DNA from: Chamaecyparis obtusa
Lineage: Eukaryota > Streptophyta > Pinopsida > Cupressales > Cupressaceae
Length of the DNA stretch: 64,000 bases
Assembly: GCA_027943335.1 (NCBI GenBank)
Contig: BSBK01001572.1
Coordinates: 3,398,501-3,462,500, forward strand
Reading direction: 5' to 3'
The notes under the pieces were generated by a model, which searched no databases, was not told the DNA's origin, and saw nothing but the letters and a program-made list of their open reading frames with translations. Shown in pieces: positions 1-8,709 of this stretch. Numbering within the stretch: position 1 is the first letter of the stretch; every line of letters starts with the position of its first letter. Both the position numbers and the translations under genes were made by a program.

Positions 1-607
1 AAAAATAAGATTGTTAGAGCATAAAAAAATATGGACAACCTTGGACAAGATGGAGGATAGAACATGCAATGTACTTGAACCACTTGAAGTATCTGCATCT
101 AAGGCATTTCCCTTTAATGTTTTTAGCATCCTCTATAAATCAACACATTCTCTCTCATCTTTATTTCAGGAGTGTGAGGTTGAATATCTACCATTTGAGC
201 TAACTCTTTTGATATTGCACGAATGACCTTATGCAGTGCAAGCACAAGATCAACGTCTGATAAAAAATTAACATTGTATGGATCCTTCTCATCCTACGAC
301 TCCTCATAGACTACTTGTTCCTTTCCTTTTTTCAAATCATCACTCATTTGTGAGAACAATATTATTAGCACTTTATTTAAAAGAAATCCAAAATAGTAGA
401 TCAGAATAAAACATAACAAAAAATACGCATTAACATTTTTCTTGTATGTGCAATTGTACAAAAAAAATGAGTTTTACATGTCTGGAAGAAGTCCCATGAG
501 AACCATCATCACTGTGCGTATCGTGTGGATGTCGATCCATACTATAGCCCTAGATTTTTTAAAAAAATCATTCAAACATGTTAAAACACATGTGTTCTTA
601 TTCTAAG
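1..607. other. AT-rich sequence with no gene recognised
   Basis: No convincing coding sequence is visible. It lies 3' of the SET-domain remnant on the minus strand and may be the tail of that gene or of the CACTA element. A short stretch near 140-210 on the minus strand resembles a tRNA A box (TTAGCTCAAATGG), but no matching B box follows. Confidence 0.4.
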
Positions 608-1401
608 TTACATTGAATAATAGACAATTATCTTAATGCGTACCACCTCATCATTGATAGTCATGGGGTTTTTTGTATCTATGTGATTCAAATTGTAATT
701 GATAAGTAGCTCCTTGCCTCCACATATTGATTTGGTCGCACATACAAATACATGATTTCCTTTATGCACCTCAAATATGCAATTGCGTTGCTTCTTAGTT
801 GACACAGGTCATGTACTATTTATAAAACCTATAATATTCCCTAATTATTTTGGCCTTCCATCAATGTATATAGCTACTTTTTTACTTTGTTCAATGAGTT
901 TTTGTTGTATATAATTTTCCGTGAGTGCATACCTACACATAATTTTTTAATAATTAATAATCTACATCCAACTACTATAATTATAACAAAGTTTGACATA
1001 ATCCATCAATTTTACAACTTTTTTGTAAGAGACCTTTATGCCATCCATGAAAAATAGGCCCAAACCATGTAATGAAGATGGTGCTATGTGATATATCCTC
1101 TCTCTAACACAAAAATCAATGTTTATTGAAGGAAGTACATCAGGGACCCATTGTTTCTATAGATGTTTGTACCTAAAAGGCACCTCAGAGTCACCTTTTC
1201 TCTCATCATCATAAGAACATGACCCCCCTTGAGCAAGGAAAAATTTCATGCGTTTATTGAATTTCTTTTTGATCTTTTGACCTCAAGTTGATCTCCTTGA
1301 TTTAGACCTACTAAATGTCTCACTTTCTTCTTCCATTCCTACATTTTCCTCACTCAAGGAAGACAAATCTAACAAATACCTATTCATTGGTTCCTGCACT
1401 T
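608..1401 (-). pseudogene. SET-domain (histone-lysine methyltransferase-like) pseudogene next to the CACTA transposase
   Basis: Two minus-strand coding blocks form a recognisable SET domain. The first (about 1,401-960) has a basic, Ser/Glu-rich leader, then HIAPSSLHGLGLFFMDGIKV, which fits the SET start (S-x-hGlGlFa). The second (about 940-608) contains YIDGRPK, a stop, then LGNIIGFINST (position of the usual GN-x-aRFiNHS motif), NCIFEV, VFVCATKSI and GKELLINYNLN (usual GEEL-x-x-Y end). SET domains transfer methyl groups from S-adenosylmethionine to lysine, usually on histones. At least four in-frame stops, plus the non-coding gap between blocks (probably an intron), make this copy dead. The FINST segment lacks the NHS/C of active enzymes, so even the ancestor may have been atypical. 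It lies 3' of the transposase gene in the same orientation, so it could be element cargo or a neighbouring host gene. The SET assignment is fairly firm; the link to the element is inference. Confidence 0.6.
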
Positions 1402-1773
1402 CATGAAATGAGAGAGATAGGTGGAAATGAGAGATATTTTACAAATGGTAAAAGACATTAATCTCTATGGGGTGTTTTGACTTATACCTAAAAATCCATG
1501 AGATTGCGTGGGAAACCTAAAAAAAATTAATAGTTATATAATTAGACAAACATAGTTCACTCCATAGTTTTCATTATATCTTATGAAGGACATTATACAT
1601 TGTTAAAATTATGTATTTATCCTACAATATTTTGAATATCACAGCATTTCATATAACCAAAAATGTCATTAATATGAAACCCTAAGCATATTAGTGGAAA
1701 AAGTACATATTTCAACCTAAAACAATTGTTAGAACATGCCAAACATCTGGCATAATTGTACATTTCATTCATG

Positions 1774-2166
1774 TCATTGATATTCTTCTTCATCCATCTC
1801 ATCATCAAGATCATCACCGTTAATGACATAATCACCAACACTATCATTTTCATCGTCATCATTGTCATCATTATCAACATCATCATCATTGTCATCATCA
1901 TCATCATTAGTAGCAGCATCATCGCCATCTTCTTCTTCATATTCTTCTTTGACTAGATCTTGATCATGATCATCATCTACATCATCTTCCACTTCTTCCT
2001 CTTCCTCGGTATCTTCTTCTTCCATCATGTTATACTTTATCGACCTTCCTCTTAGATCATGTCTAACAACAAATGACCAACCCAATTTATGTGGAACCTC
2101 TGAGTAAAATACTTGCTCACATTGGCTTGGAAGAACATAGGGATCTTCTCCAATTGGATCAAACAA
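1774..2166 (-). pseudogene. CACTA transposase C-terminal exon: DUF4216-like block plus acidic tail
   Basis: The frame begins DPIGEDPYVLPSQCEQVFYS and continues to GWSFVVRHDLRG, the pattern of the DUF4216 region near the C-terminus of plant CACTA transposases (a 'PF-x-LasQaxQVFYv-x-D' motif followed by a 'W-x-VV-x-x-x-Pr' block). After about 45 residues it turns into an unbroken tail of about 85 residues that is almost only Asp and Glu, encoded by GAT/GAA-rich DNA (CATCAT-rich on the plus strand). No stop interrupts this block. It lies downstream, on the minus strand, of the DUF4218 block at 5,093-5,612; the DNA between looks like an intron holding a tandem repeat and a retroposed insertion. 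The acidic tail may be real protein or an expanded microsatellite. Confidence 0.6.
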
Positions 2167-2778
2167 CCTTTTATTAATTATTAGAAATGCATTGTCATGT
2201 CTAATAACAAGGTATGTGCAGGATCATGGTATGCCAAAAAGTGGCAATGTGAAAAAGAAGTCCTGATTGATAAACTCTTTGGAAAACAACTATAACTTTC
2301 AAACAGTATAACATTTTTTAAATCTGAAATATACATCACATTAGATACTTCACCTAATGCAATAATAATAAACAATTATTTCAATTTGATGAAGTTTAGA
2401 CTAAGTTAAGGTGGTCAGACATGAGAGTTTTTATATTCAAAAAAATTTAGAGCAGAAAAATCATAATTAATTATTTACTTGAAAAAAAAATACAAAAAAG
2501 TATGCATCACATCTGAACATGATTCTACTACCTTTATCTAGAATCTTATAAAAAAATATTATGATTTGATTTTGTTTAATGTGGTCAGACATACACCTAC
2601 TTGTTATCTTTCTAGTCCCAATTGATAGAATTATTTAAAAATAGCTATAACTTTTTAACTGTATAACATTTTTGAAATCCAAAACATGTGTCACATTCTA
2701 TGATTTTCCCACTACAATAAAAATAAAAAAAAATTTCAATTTGGTAAAGTTTAGACTAAGTTAATGTGGTCAGACATG

Positions 2779-3497
2779 GAAGTTGAGGAAGATGAGAGAA
2801 GGGAGGTGAGTTCCAAGAAGTAGGGGAAAAAGAGACTGGAACCTTTAGGCATTCGTACCAGAAAAAAAACTAGGAAGAAGAAGGTTGCGAAAAAGGTTTT
2901 CATATCCTCTGATGAGGGTTCTTCTTCCCAAGGAAAAAGTGATCAGGAAAATCATGTGGATAACAACCCTACTATGGAGGAGAGTGGGGGTACTAGTAAA
3001 GATGTCTGGGTTGAGGAAAAAATCCTACAAGAGGTTGCACAGGAGGTGACTAATATAAAGAAAGATGGGTGCGAGAAGGACAAGGCCAACTTGGAGAAGG
3101 AGAAGGTGGAGAATCCTATGGAGAACATGGAGGAAGAGAATAGGGGTCCTGAGATTAATGAGGGGAGGAACAAGGATTTTGAGAATTTGGGATGCTTGGC
3201 CTTCTTATCTAAGGCATAATGGAAAAGGATATCACTATGATGAAGACCAACATCCACCAACTGCAAAAAGAGATGGGGGTTCTTAAAAGGATGAACCTAG
3301 GGGAGAAGACCATGGGCCAAACAATTGATGAGCTCACTGACATTGTCGCTAGAGCTGATAATGTTGCTTCCTTCAATGATAGACTCACTGCCCTGGAGGA
3401 GAAGATTCAAAGCAGTAATGTTATAACTAGGAAAGTTGAGACTATGGAGAGGAGAATTGACAAGCTGGAGAAGACTGTGGGGAATATTTCAAAATAG
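2779..3497 (+). pseudogene. Charged coiled-coil-like reading frame inside the retroposed insertion
   Basis: Product not recognised. The frame from 2,779 is Lys/Glu-rich (RTRKKTRKKKVAKKVFISSD, then acidic stretches such as MENMEEENRG). It has one stop near 2,821 and one at 3,217-3,219, where a one-base shift moves it into the frame 3,219-3,497. The second part has heptad-like spacing of hydrophobic residues (DRLTALEEKI, VETMERRIDKLEKTVGNI), typical of coiled coils. The basic first part could be a nuclear signal or a nucleic-acid-binding segment. It could be ORF1-like sequence of a LINE or a processed copy of a host gene; no reverse transcriptase follows. Broken by stops and a frameshift. Confidence 0.4.
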
Positions 3498-3928
3498 AGT
3501 TTTGTTGTCCTCAAGGCTTCTAATGAGCACGTGAAGATCCTGGTTGACAAGTTTGATAGTGGGAAAGGGAACCAAGAGATCATAGAGACTAAAGAGGATC
3601 AGGGGCCCAACAGGCGCACGAGATCTAGGTTCAAGAAATGGAGGATGACAAAAAGAATGACATGAAAGATCTAAAGTTGTTTGCTGCAAACATGCAGATT
3701 CTTGCTGAGTAGGCTACAGAACTGATGAAATGTGTTTAGATAGCATCTTGCTATCTTGCTTCCCTTTTTGTTGTCCTTTGTCTTTTGGTTGTTCTTTATG
3801 TTTAAGGACTCGATTGTGTTGTTTTTTTTGGTGCTATTGCACTTGCCCTCTTGGAGCTTAAATGTTTTATCTTTTATCCTTATGTAAAAGGTTTTGGTTC
3901 CTTTCAAAACCTATTTTTACATAATCAA
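2779..3928 (+). mobile_element. 1.15-kb retroposed insertion with a 16-bp target-site duplication
   Basis: The insertion is flanked by AATGTGGTCAGACATG (2,763-2,778) and AATGTGGTCAAACACG (3,929-3,944), a 16-bp duplication with two mismatches. The uninterrupted site is present in the neighbouring 355-bp repeat unit at about 2,408-2,423, which confirms the boundaries. There are no terminal inverted or long terminal repeats. The right end is ACATAATCAAAA, a very short A-rich tail. The length of the duplication and the lack of terminal repeats fit LINE-type target-primed insertion, either of a 5'-truncated LINE or of a processed transcript. The body holds a coiled-coil-like coding region, then about 430 bp of T-rich sequence resembling a 3' UTR. 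Confidence 0.65.
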
Positions 3929-4674
3929 AATGTGGTCAAACACGAGAGTTTTTGTATTCTAGGAAAGTTGTAGAAGAAAAATAATAATTAATTATTTAAT
4001 TGGAAATAAATTTTTTAAAAATATGTCACATCTAGACATGAGTCCTCTACTTATATATAGAATCTTGTAAAAAAAATTTATCATTTGATTGTGTTTAAGG
4101 TGGTCAGACATACACCTACTTATTTTTTCCTAAAATTTTCATACTACTACATTGAAATTTGAAATTTTCAACATATAGAATAATTATTTTTTAAAAATGG
4201 CCTAGTATCTTAGAAACTAAATTCAATTTTCTACGAATTCTCTTCTTGCATATTTTTGATATAATGTTTATAACTTGTTCAATTTTTTATGTCAACTTGC
4301 CTAAACCTGATTTTCTGAATTTTCATTGCCACTTAAGGGCCTAGTTTGGCACACCCTGATCCTGCACATACCATACAATTCAATTAGGATCATTTTTATT
4401 GAGTTGTAGTCTGTACCATTTCACAATGAAGAGAACAAATTTAAAATAATTAAAGTCACAGTCAAATATATCAACCAAAATACCATAGTATTAATTTTGT
4501 GACTCTTGAGGATGTAAGTCATTTCTAGATGAAATATTAGTCACCTGGAACATTGCACTTATCCCAAACTCAAAAGTTCTCTTTGTGTCATCCAAATTTT
4601 TGATGTGAAATTTATAACCATTACATAACATAGCCTTGTGGTGTTTCACCTACAATAATGTCAACATGTATAAA

Positions 4675-4920
4675 TTATTGCATCACAAGTTGAAAAACAT
4701 ACGGTTGATTAATTAACAAATTTATAAGTACTTGATGATCTCTTAATCTATATGTGAAATCTATTTCCTTTTGTGTAACATTGAGATCTCTATTACGATG
4801 AGCTTGTATAACCAATAAAGACATGAATTCCCATGTTAATATATGACCATAATGTTGACACCATTCAATCCATACCGTCATCCAATCTTGATTGTTTGTA
4901 ATAAATAAATGTATTACATC
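4675..4920 (-). pseudogene. Possible transposase exon between DUF4218 and DUF4216
   Basis: A minus-strand frame continues through QDWMTVWIEWCQHYGHILTW and LRDHQVLINLLINQPYVFQL. It lies downstream of the DUF4218 block in the same orientation and has amino-acid composition like protein, but I do not recognise a family. It could be a family-specific part of the CACTA transposase or chance. Confidence 0.3.
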
Positions 4921-5092
4921 CCACTCTTTAGCAACTGTACAAAATTAAATAGATGACTTACAATAGATTTATTTTGAAGATTAAGAATTAATTAACAACA
5001 ATAACATCTCATAATTTATTACCTTTCAGTTTTCTAAATCTATCGTTGCCCACCAAGTACTCTCCTTCAATTTTTTTAATGGAGACAAGATC

Positions 5093-5612
5093 TCAAATGT
5101 AATCTATATGGGTCTTTGCTGCAAGATTAGGAAGATATTGAGTAACGTACACCATCATTTGGTATAACATATATCCCTCAAACATAGAACCCTCAAGACA
5201 TGCTCTTTGTTGTACAAAACCTTTCCAAAATTTTAAGTGTCTCTCAACCATCCATAATGACCTAGCATGTGTAGGTCCACACAATTCAATTTCCTCAACT
5301 TGGTGTATGAGGTAGTGTTCTTGTACATTGAAAAAAGTTGAAGATAAACACTTTTTCATTTCACACGTTAGTTGACAAATTCTTCTTTTCCAATATTTTA
5401 TATCATTTTTATGGATTTCTTTAGATGGCAACCACCTACAACAGATTCAAGACACATAAATATATAAATACGAGACTTTACAATATATTACTTATTTGAT
5501 ATTATTGTTTGATATATTGAACAAATATCACTGCTTACCTCATGTATTTCCTAAGATCATATATCACTTATTTGATATTATTGTTGAAGTTCTCTGGGAG
5601 TGATAGGGGTAG
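5093..5612 (-). pseudogene. CACTA transposase, DUF4218 domain
   Basis: The domain starts near 5,612 with LLPLSLPENFNNNI and, after a gap, resumes at 5,431. Its core is the family hallmark: FFNVQEHYLIHQVEEIELCG, then THARSLWMVERHLKFWKGFV, then EGSMFEGYMLYQMMVYVTQY. Plant CACTA (En/Spm) transposases carry DUF4218 directly after tnp2. The 5,093-5,431 part is free of stops; the block between 5,440 and 5,590 looks non-coding. It follows the tnp2 C-terminal block at 5,690-6,437 in the correct order. The assignment of family and strand is very secure. Confidence 0.85.
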
Positions 5613-5689
5613 CAAATCATTTCAGACAATGAAAATTGAATGCAATTACATAGATATATTATAAATATAAAATATTGTGACTTACCTTG

Positions 5690-6437
5690 ATGAAGGTATG
5701 CCAATCATGTGTTTTCATCCCTAACCCAAAATTATTTTTCTTTGATATGAGATTACTTATATTTGCAAAAAATCATGTAGGAAATCAAATTTTTTGTATG
5801 ACTTCTTTTATGGCATTACTTTGTTGCTCTTTTAATAACCAAGGAAGAGCACTTGCATTAATCTAGTCTCCATTGCTATTTGATTCAATGATATTTTTCA
5901 TTGCATGATTTGAATCATGAATGTCACTACAAATGTTGCCAAGTTTTTCTTTTTCACATCTTCCATCAAATATTTTCCACACTATCTCTGTTACATTCTT
6001 TTCAATATTAATAGTATCAAACAAATGCACAATTTTTAGCTTCTCATAGTAGGACAGCCTACTAAGTTCTTTGGGATAACATTTTAGTCCCTTTGGAAGC
6101 TAGCTAGTAATGCTTTCACGACCTTCAAGATCATCAAATACATAATTAGCCAAAAAACATAATCAAAATATATAATTTTTAAACATCAACCATTAGGTGG
6201 AACAATGTTAGCTCAAATTCTATTATATTCCAACTACCATAGGTGAGGTGTCATTCTTCGGGGCTTTGATGTAGTCTCTTCTTTCCCATTGAAAAGATGT
6301 TTTTCCGCACTTCGATACTTATGATTTCTAGGAAGGAAGTGCCTATACTCATCAAACACCTACTTTCTTAAACTTTTGGACTGACACATTGGACATGAAA
6401 ATTTTCCCTTTGCTTGAAGACCTATAAGATAACGATA
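5690..6437 (-). pseudogene. CACTA transposase, C-terminal half of the tnp2 domain
   Basis: Two minus-strand blocks continue tnp2. The upstream block (about 6,437-6,250) reads GKFSCPMCQSKSLRK, a stop, then FDEYRHFLPRNHKYR, matching the tnp2 zinc-binding Cys pair and the 'HRRFLPxNHxYR' motif. The next block (about 6,110-5,690) includes LFDTINIEKNVTEIVWKIF and FGLGMKTHDWHTFIK, matching the 'DxMHIEKNV' and 'LKSHDxHxxM/I' motifs. The M of 'MHIEKNV' is I here. Several in-frame stops are present. Cut-and-paste transposition by this family requires the tnp2 protein in the nucleus; this copy cannot make it. Confidence 0.8.
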
Positions 6438-6666
6438 CAATTGGATTAAATATGTAGATTTTTAGAATTAGAATTATCGCGTACAACTAGAATTCACCAT
6501 AACATACCACAGAAATGTGTCAACCATAGAGCATCATGAATTGTCCACACAAGCATTGCATGAAATTGAAATTATCTTTGTCCAATTAGTCTAGAGATGT
6601 CATACATATTGAAATCATTCCATAACACCAACAACTCATTGATAAGAGGTGCAATATATATTATTA

Positions 6667-7682
6667 TTATGGCCATTTCACTCCAAGACATATAATTATA
6701 TGTAGATAACTATAAAATAATAAAATACATGGAACAATCATTGCCAACATAATGTGCTCCCTCTTTATTGACATCCATGGAGGAAGGTTATTGTTGATAA
6801 CAAAAATAGGCCATACCGAGTAAACAAATATCATCTCTCCATACGGATTGACACTATCTATTGCTAGAGAAAGCTTGAGATTTCGAGGTTCTTCTTTAAA
6901 GTGTAGCCACTTTTCCTCTATGTCCATAAATGATGAACCATCCACAGGCATTCAAATAATTTCATCTTGACTTCTCCAGTGTGCATGTTAATCCATAAAT
7001 TGTGCCAAGCTATTACACCTGAATAATCATTACAGACGTGAAATAATGGGGATGTAATGAAGAACTTTGTGAGGCACCTTTTTTGTCATTTTATCATCTT
7101 GATATCTGCTCATATGGCATTTAGGGCATTCTGTTTCATTTTCATGTTCTTTATGATAAATAATATGATCTTCGAGACAAGCATCTATTGCTTGATACTC
7201 CATTCCAATATGTTTCATAGTGGCACATAATTCTTGATACAAGTGAGGGAGAACATTTGATGGTGGTAAAAGAAACTCACCTATCAATCTACAAAAAAAA
7301 ATATAAGTCATTACTATAAATAATCTTAATGGTACATGTTTCACCTTTTATAGACTATAATGACATATATGACAAACGTTATCATACGTTACATTTATGT
7401 GTTGGATAAACCATTCATAACCTTCAAATTCACCAACAACAATATAGTAGAGAGAAGAGTAGATTGGGAACCTTTGTAAAGGGTCATGTTCGCCTTCTCA
7501 AGTAGATGTATATCATGGATGATGTCAATGTCATCCTCATCATAATCATCATCATCATTTGCCATAGCACTAGTACCAAATGTGTCAATGATCAATGCAT
7601 TCATACTATCATCTTCAAATATGTTTTCTAGTGCATGATAATCATCTTCCATGGGATCATGATCTTCAACTCCAATACTCAT
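6667..7682 (-). pseudogene. CACTA transposase, N-terminal half of the tnp2 region
   Basis: Three minus-strand exon-like blocks are in order. 7,682-7,395 has an acidic start and then STLLSTILLLVNLKVMNGLS, the conserved segment before tnp2. 7,344-7,030 has LLPPSNVLPHLYQELCATMK and ECPKCHMSRY, then KVLHYIPIISRL, matching the tnp2 N-terminus (a 'CPKCxxxRY' knuckle and a 'Pxk..hxPliPRL' motif). 6,951-6,667 has EEPRNLKLSLAIDSVNPYGE, then VWPIFVINNNLPPWMSIKRE, the diagnostic 'DPRNvrLgLatDGfNPfg...NLPPW' core. Each block lacks internal stops and is separated by short AT-rich gaps that look like introns. The first exon is displaced to 37,985-38,164 by the retrotransposon array at 7,860-37,979. Confidence 0.85.
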
Positions 7683-7854
7683 ACCTAATTATTCTTCTAT
7701 ATTCACACTAGGGAGATTGACCCATATAAAAATGATGATAATTGAATCCCCATTCAACGTGATAATTAAACCTTCTTCCATGGTTCATATATATATTAAT
7801 TATGAAAACAATATAACAAAAAACTTACCACTGGATGATAATCAAACCCACCTA

Positions 7855-7859
7855 CAATG
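7855..7859. repeat. Left target-site duplication CAATG of the chromovirus array
   Basis: CAATG directly precedes the first LTR (TGATGCAGG...) and is repeated exactly at 37,980-37,984 directly after the last LTR (...TTCATCA). Five bp is the usual size for Ty3/gypsy integration. Confidence 0.85.
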
Positions 7860-8709
7860 TGATGCAGGAGCATCCTGGGTGTAAGAACAATCTTGCATCA
7901 CCCAAAAATATTTTTGGTTTTCTTTTCAATAAGCGCTATCTTGTGTAGAGTTTCTATTTATGGAAACTTGCTATTTTTAGTAAGTTTGTCATACGATCTT
8001 GGAATGTTCTGCTTTCATAGTTGGATGTTCATCTTAGTCATATCAGCCTGCCTGTAAAGTTTCATTGCCGAATCAAGTCTAGTCTTGAATATATTGAAAA
8101 ATTTTGATATTGAAAATAGGCTACAGAATCTTTGAACTTAGTTTTGAAGGCTTTAGAGGGCTCGAATGAGGTTGAAGCTTCGACTGACTGGAGCTTACGT
8201 GAATTAGGCATTGTACAACTCCTCATGCCTTTTTCTGAATTAGGGTCATAATAGTCAATGAGAGCATCTGGTGATGACTTATGGTCTTTAGAAGTTGGGC
8301 CACCTGAAATGGTGGAAAATAAATTTCCTTCAAAAAAAAATTTTGGTTTCAAAAGTTATTTTGAGCCGAATTTGATGTAATAAATTGAAAAATAAAATAA
8401 TTCTAAGTTTGGTCGGCCCTAAAGGCTAAATTTTTAGAACCTTCTCGATCGGTGAAAATTGCCTATATAAAGAAGGTCCATAGTGTTGTCTAGGGAGTTC
8501 TTGGTAGTAGATCTAGGTATTGATTTGGGGCTTTGTCCTATAGAATATTGTAAGGGAATGCCCATATGGCTTTGCATATTGTAATTTTGAAAGTTTGTAA
8601 TTCCACATTTGTGGAGACAATAAGAAGCCCATTTTTTGTTCTTGCATATTGTTGTTGTTTCTATATTTCTATTTTGTGTTTGTGGTATTAAGGGGAGAAC
8701 CCTTCATCA
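7860..8709 (+). repeat. Chromovirus array LTR 1 (5' end of array)
   Basis: 850 bp, TG...CA. It carries a TATA-like TATATAAA at about 8,464-8,471 and ends GAACCCTTCATCA. Its left neighbour is CACTA DNA; its right neighbour is the primer binding site. Confidence 0.9.

Larger units (their letters stand above)
2259..4131. repeat. 355-bp tandem duplication (two units) split by a later insertion
   Basis: Unit 1 spans about 2,259-2,613. Unit 2 starts at 2,614, is broken at 2,779-3,944 by a retroposed sequence, and resumes to about 4,131. Matching landmarks recur at a spacing of 355 (TATAACTTT at 2,291 and 2,646; TTTAGACTAAGTTAA near 2,395 and 2,750). Within and between units the motif GTGGTCAGACAT recurs near 2,411, 2,581, 2,767, 3,932 (as GTGGTCAAACAC) and 4,101. 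It lies between the DUF4218 and DUF4216 blocks of the CACTA gene, in likely intron. Confidence 0.7.

Noticed and set aside
140..226. tRNA or SINE on the minus strand (GTTAGCTCAAATGGTAGA A-box-like)
   Set aside because: No B box (GGTTCGANNCC) at the expected distance and no target duplication.
1617..1956. Met-rich and Ile-rich frames overlapping 1,617-1,956
   Set aside because: Shadows of the GAT/ATC-rich DNA that encodes the acidic tail in the third frame; no independent motif.
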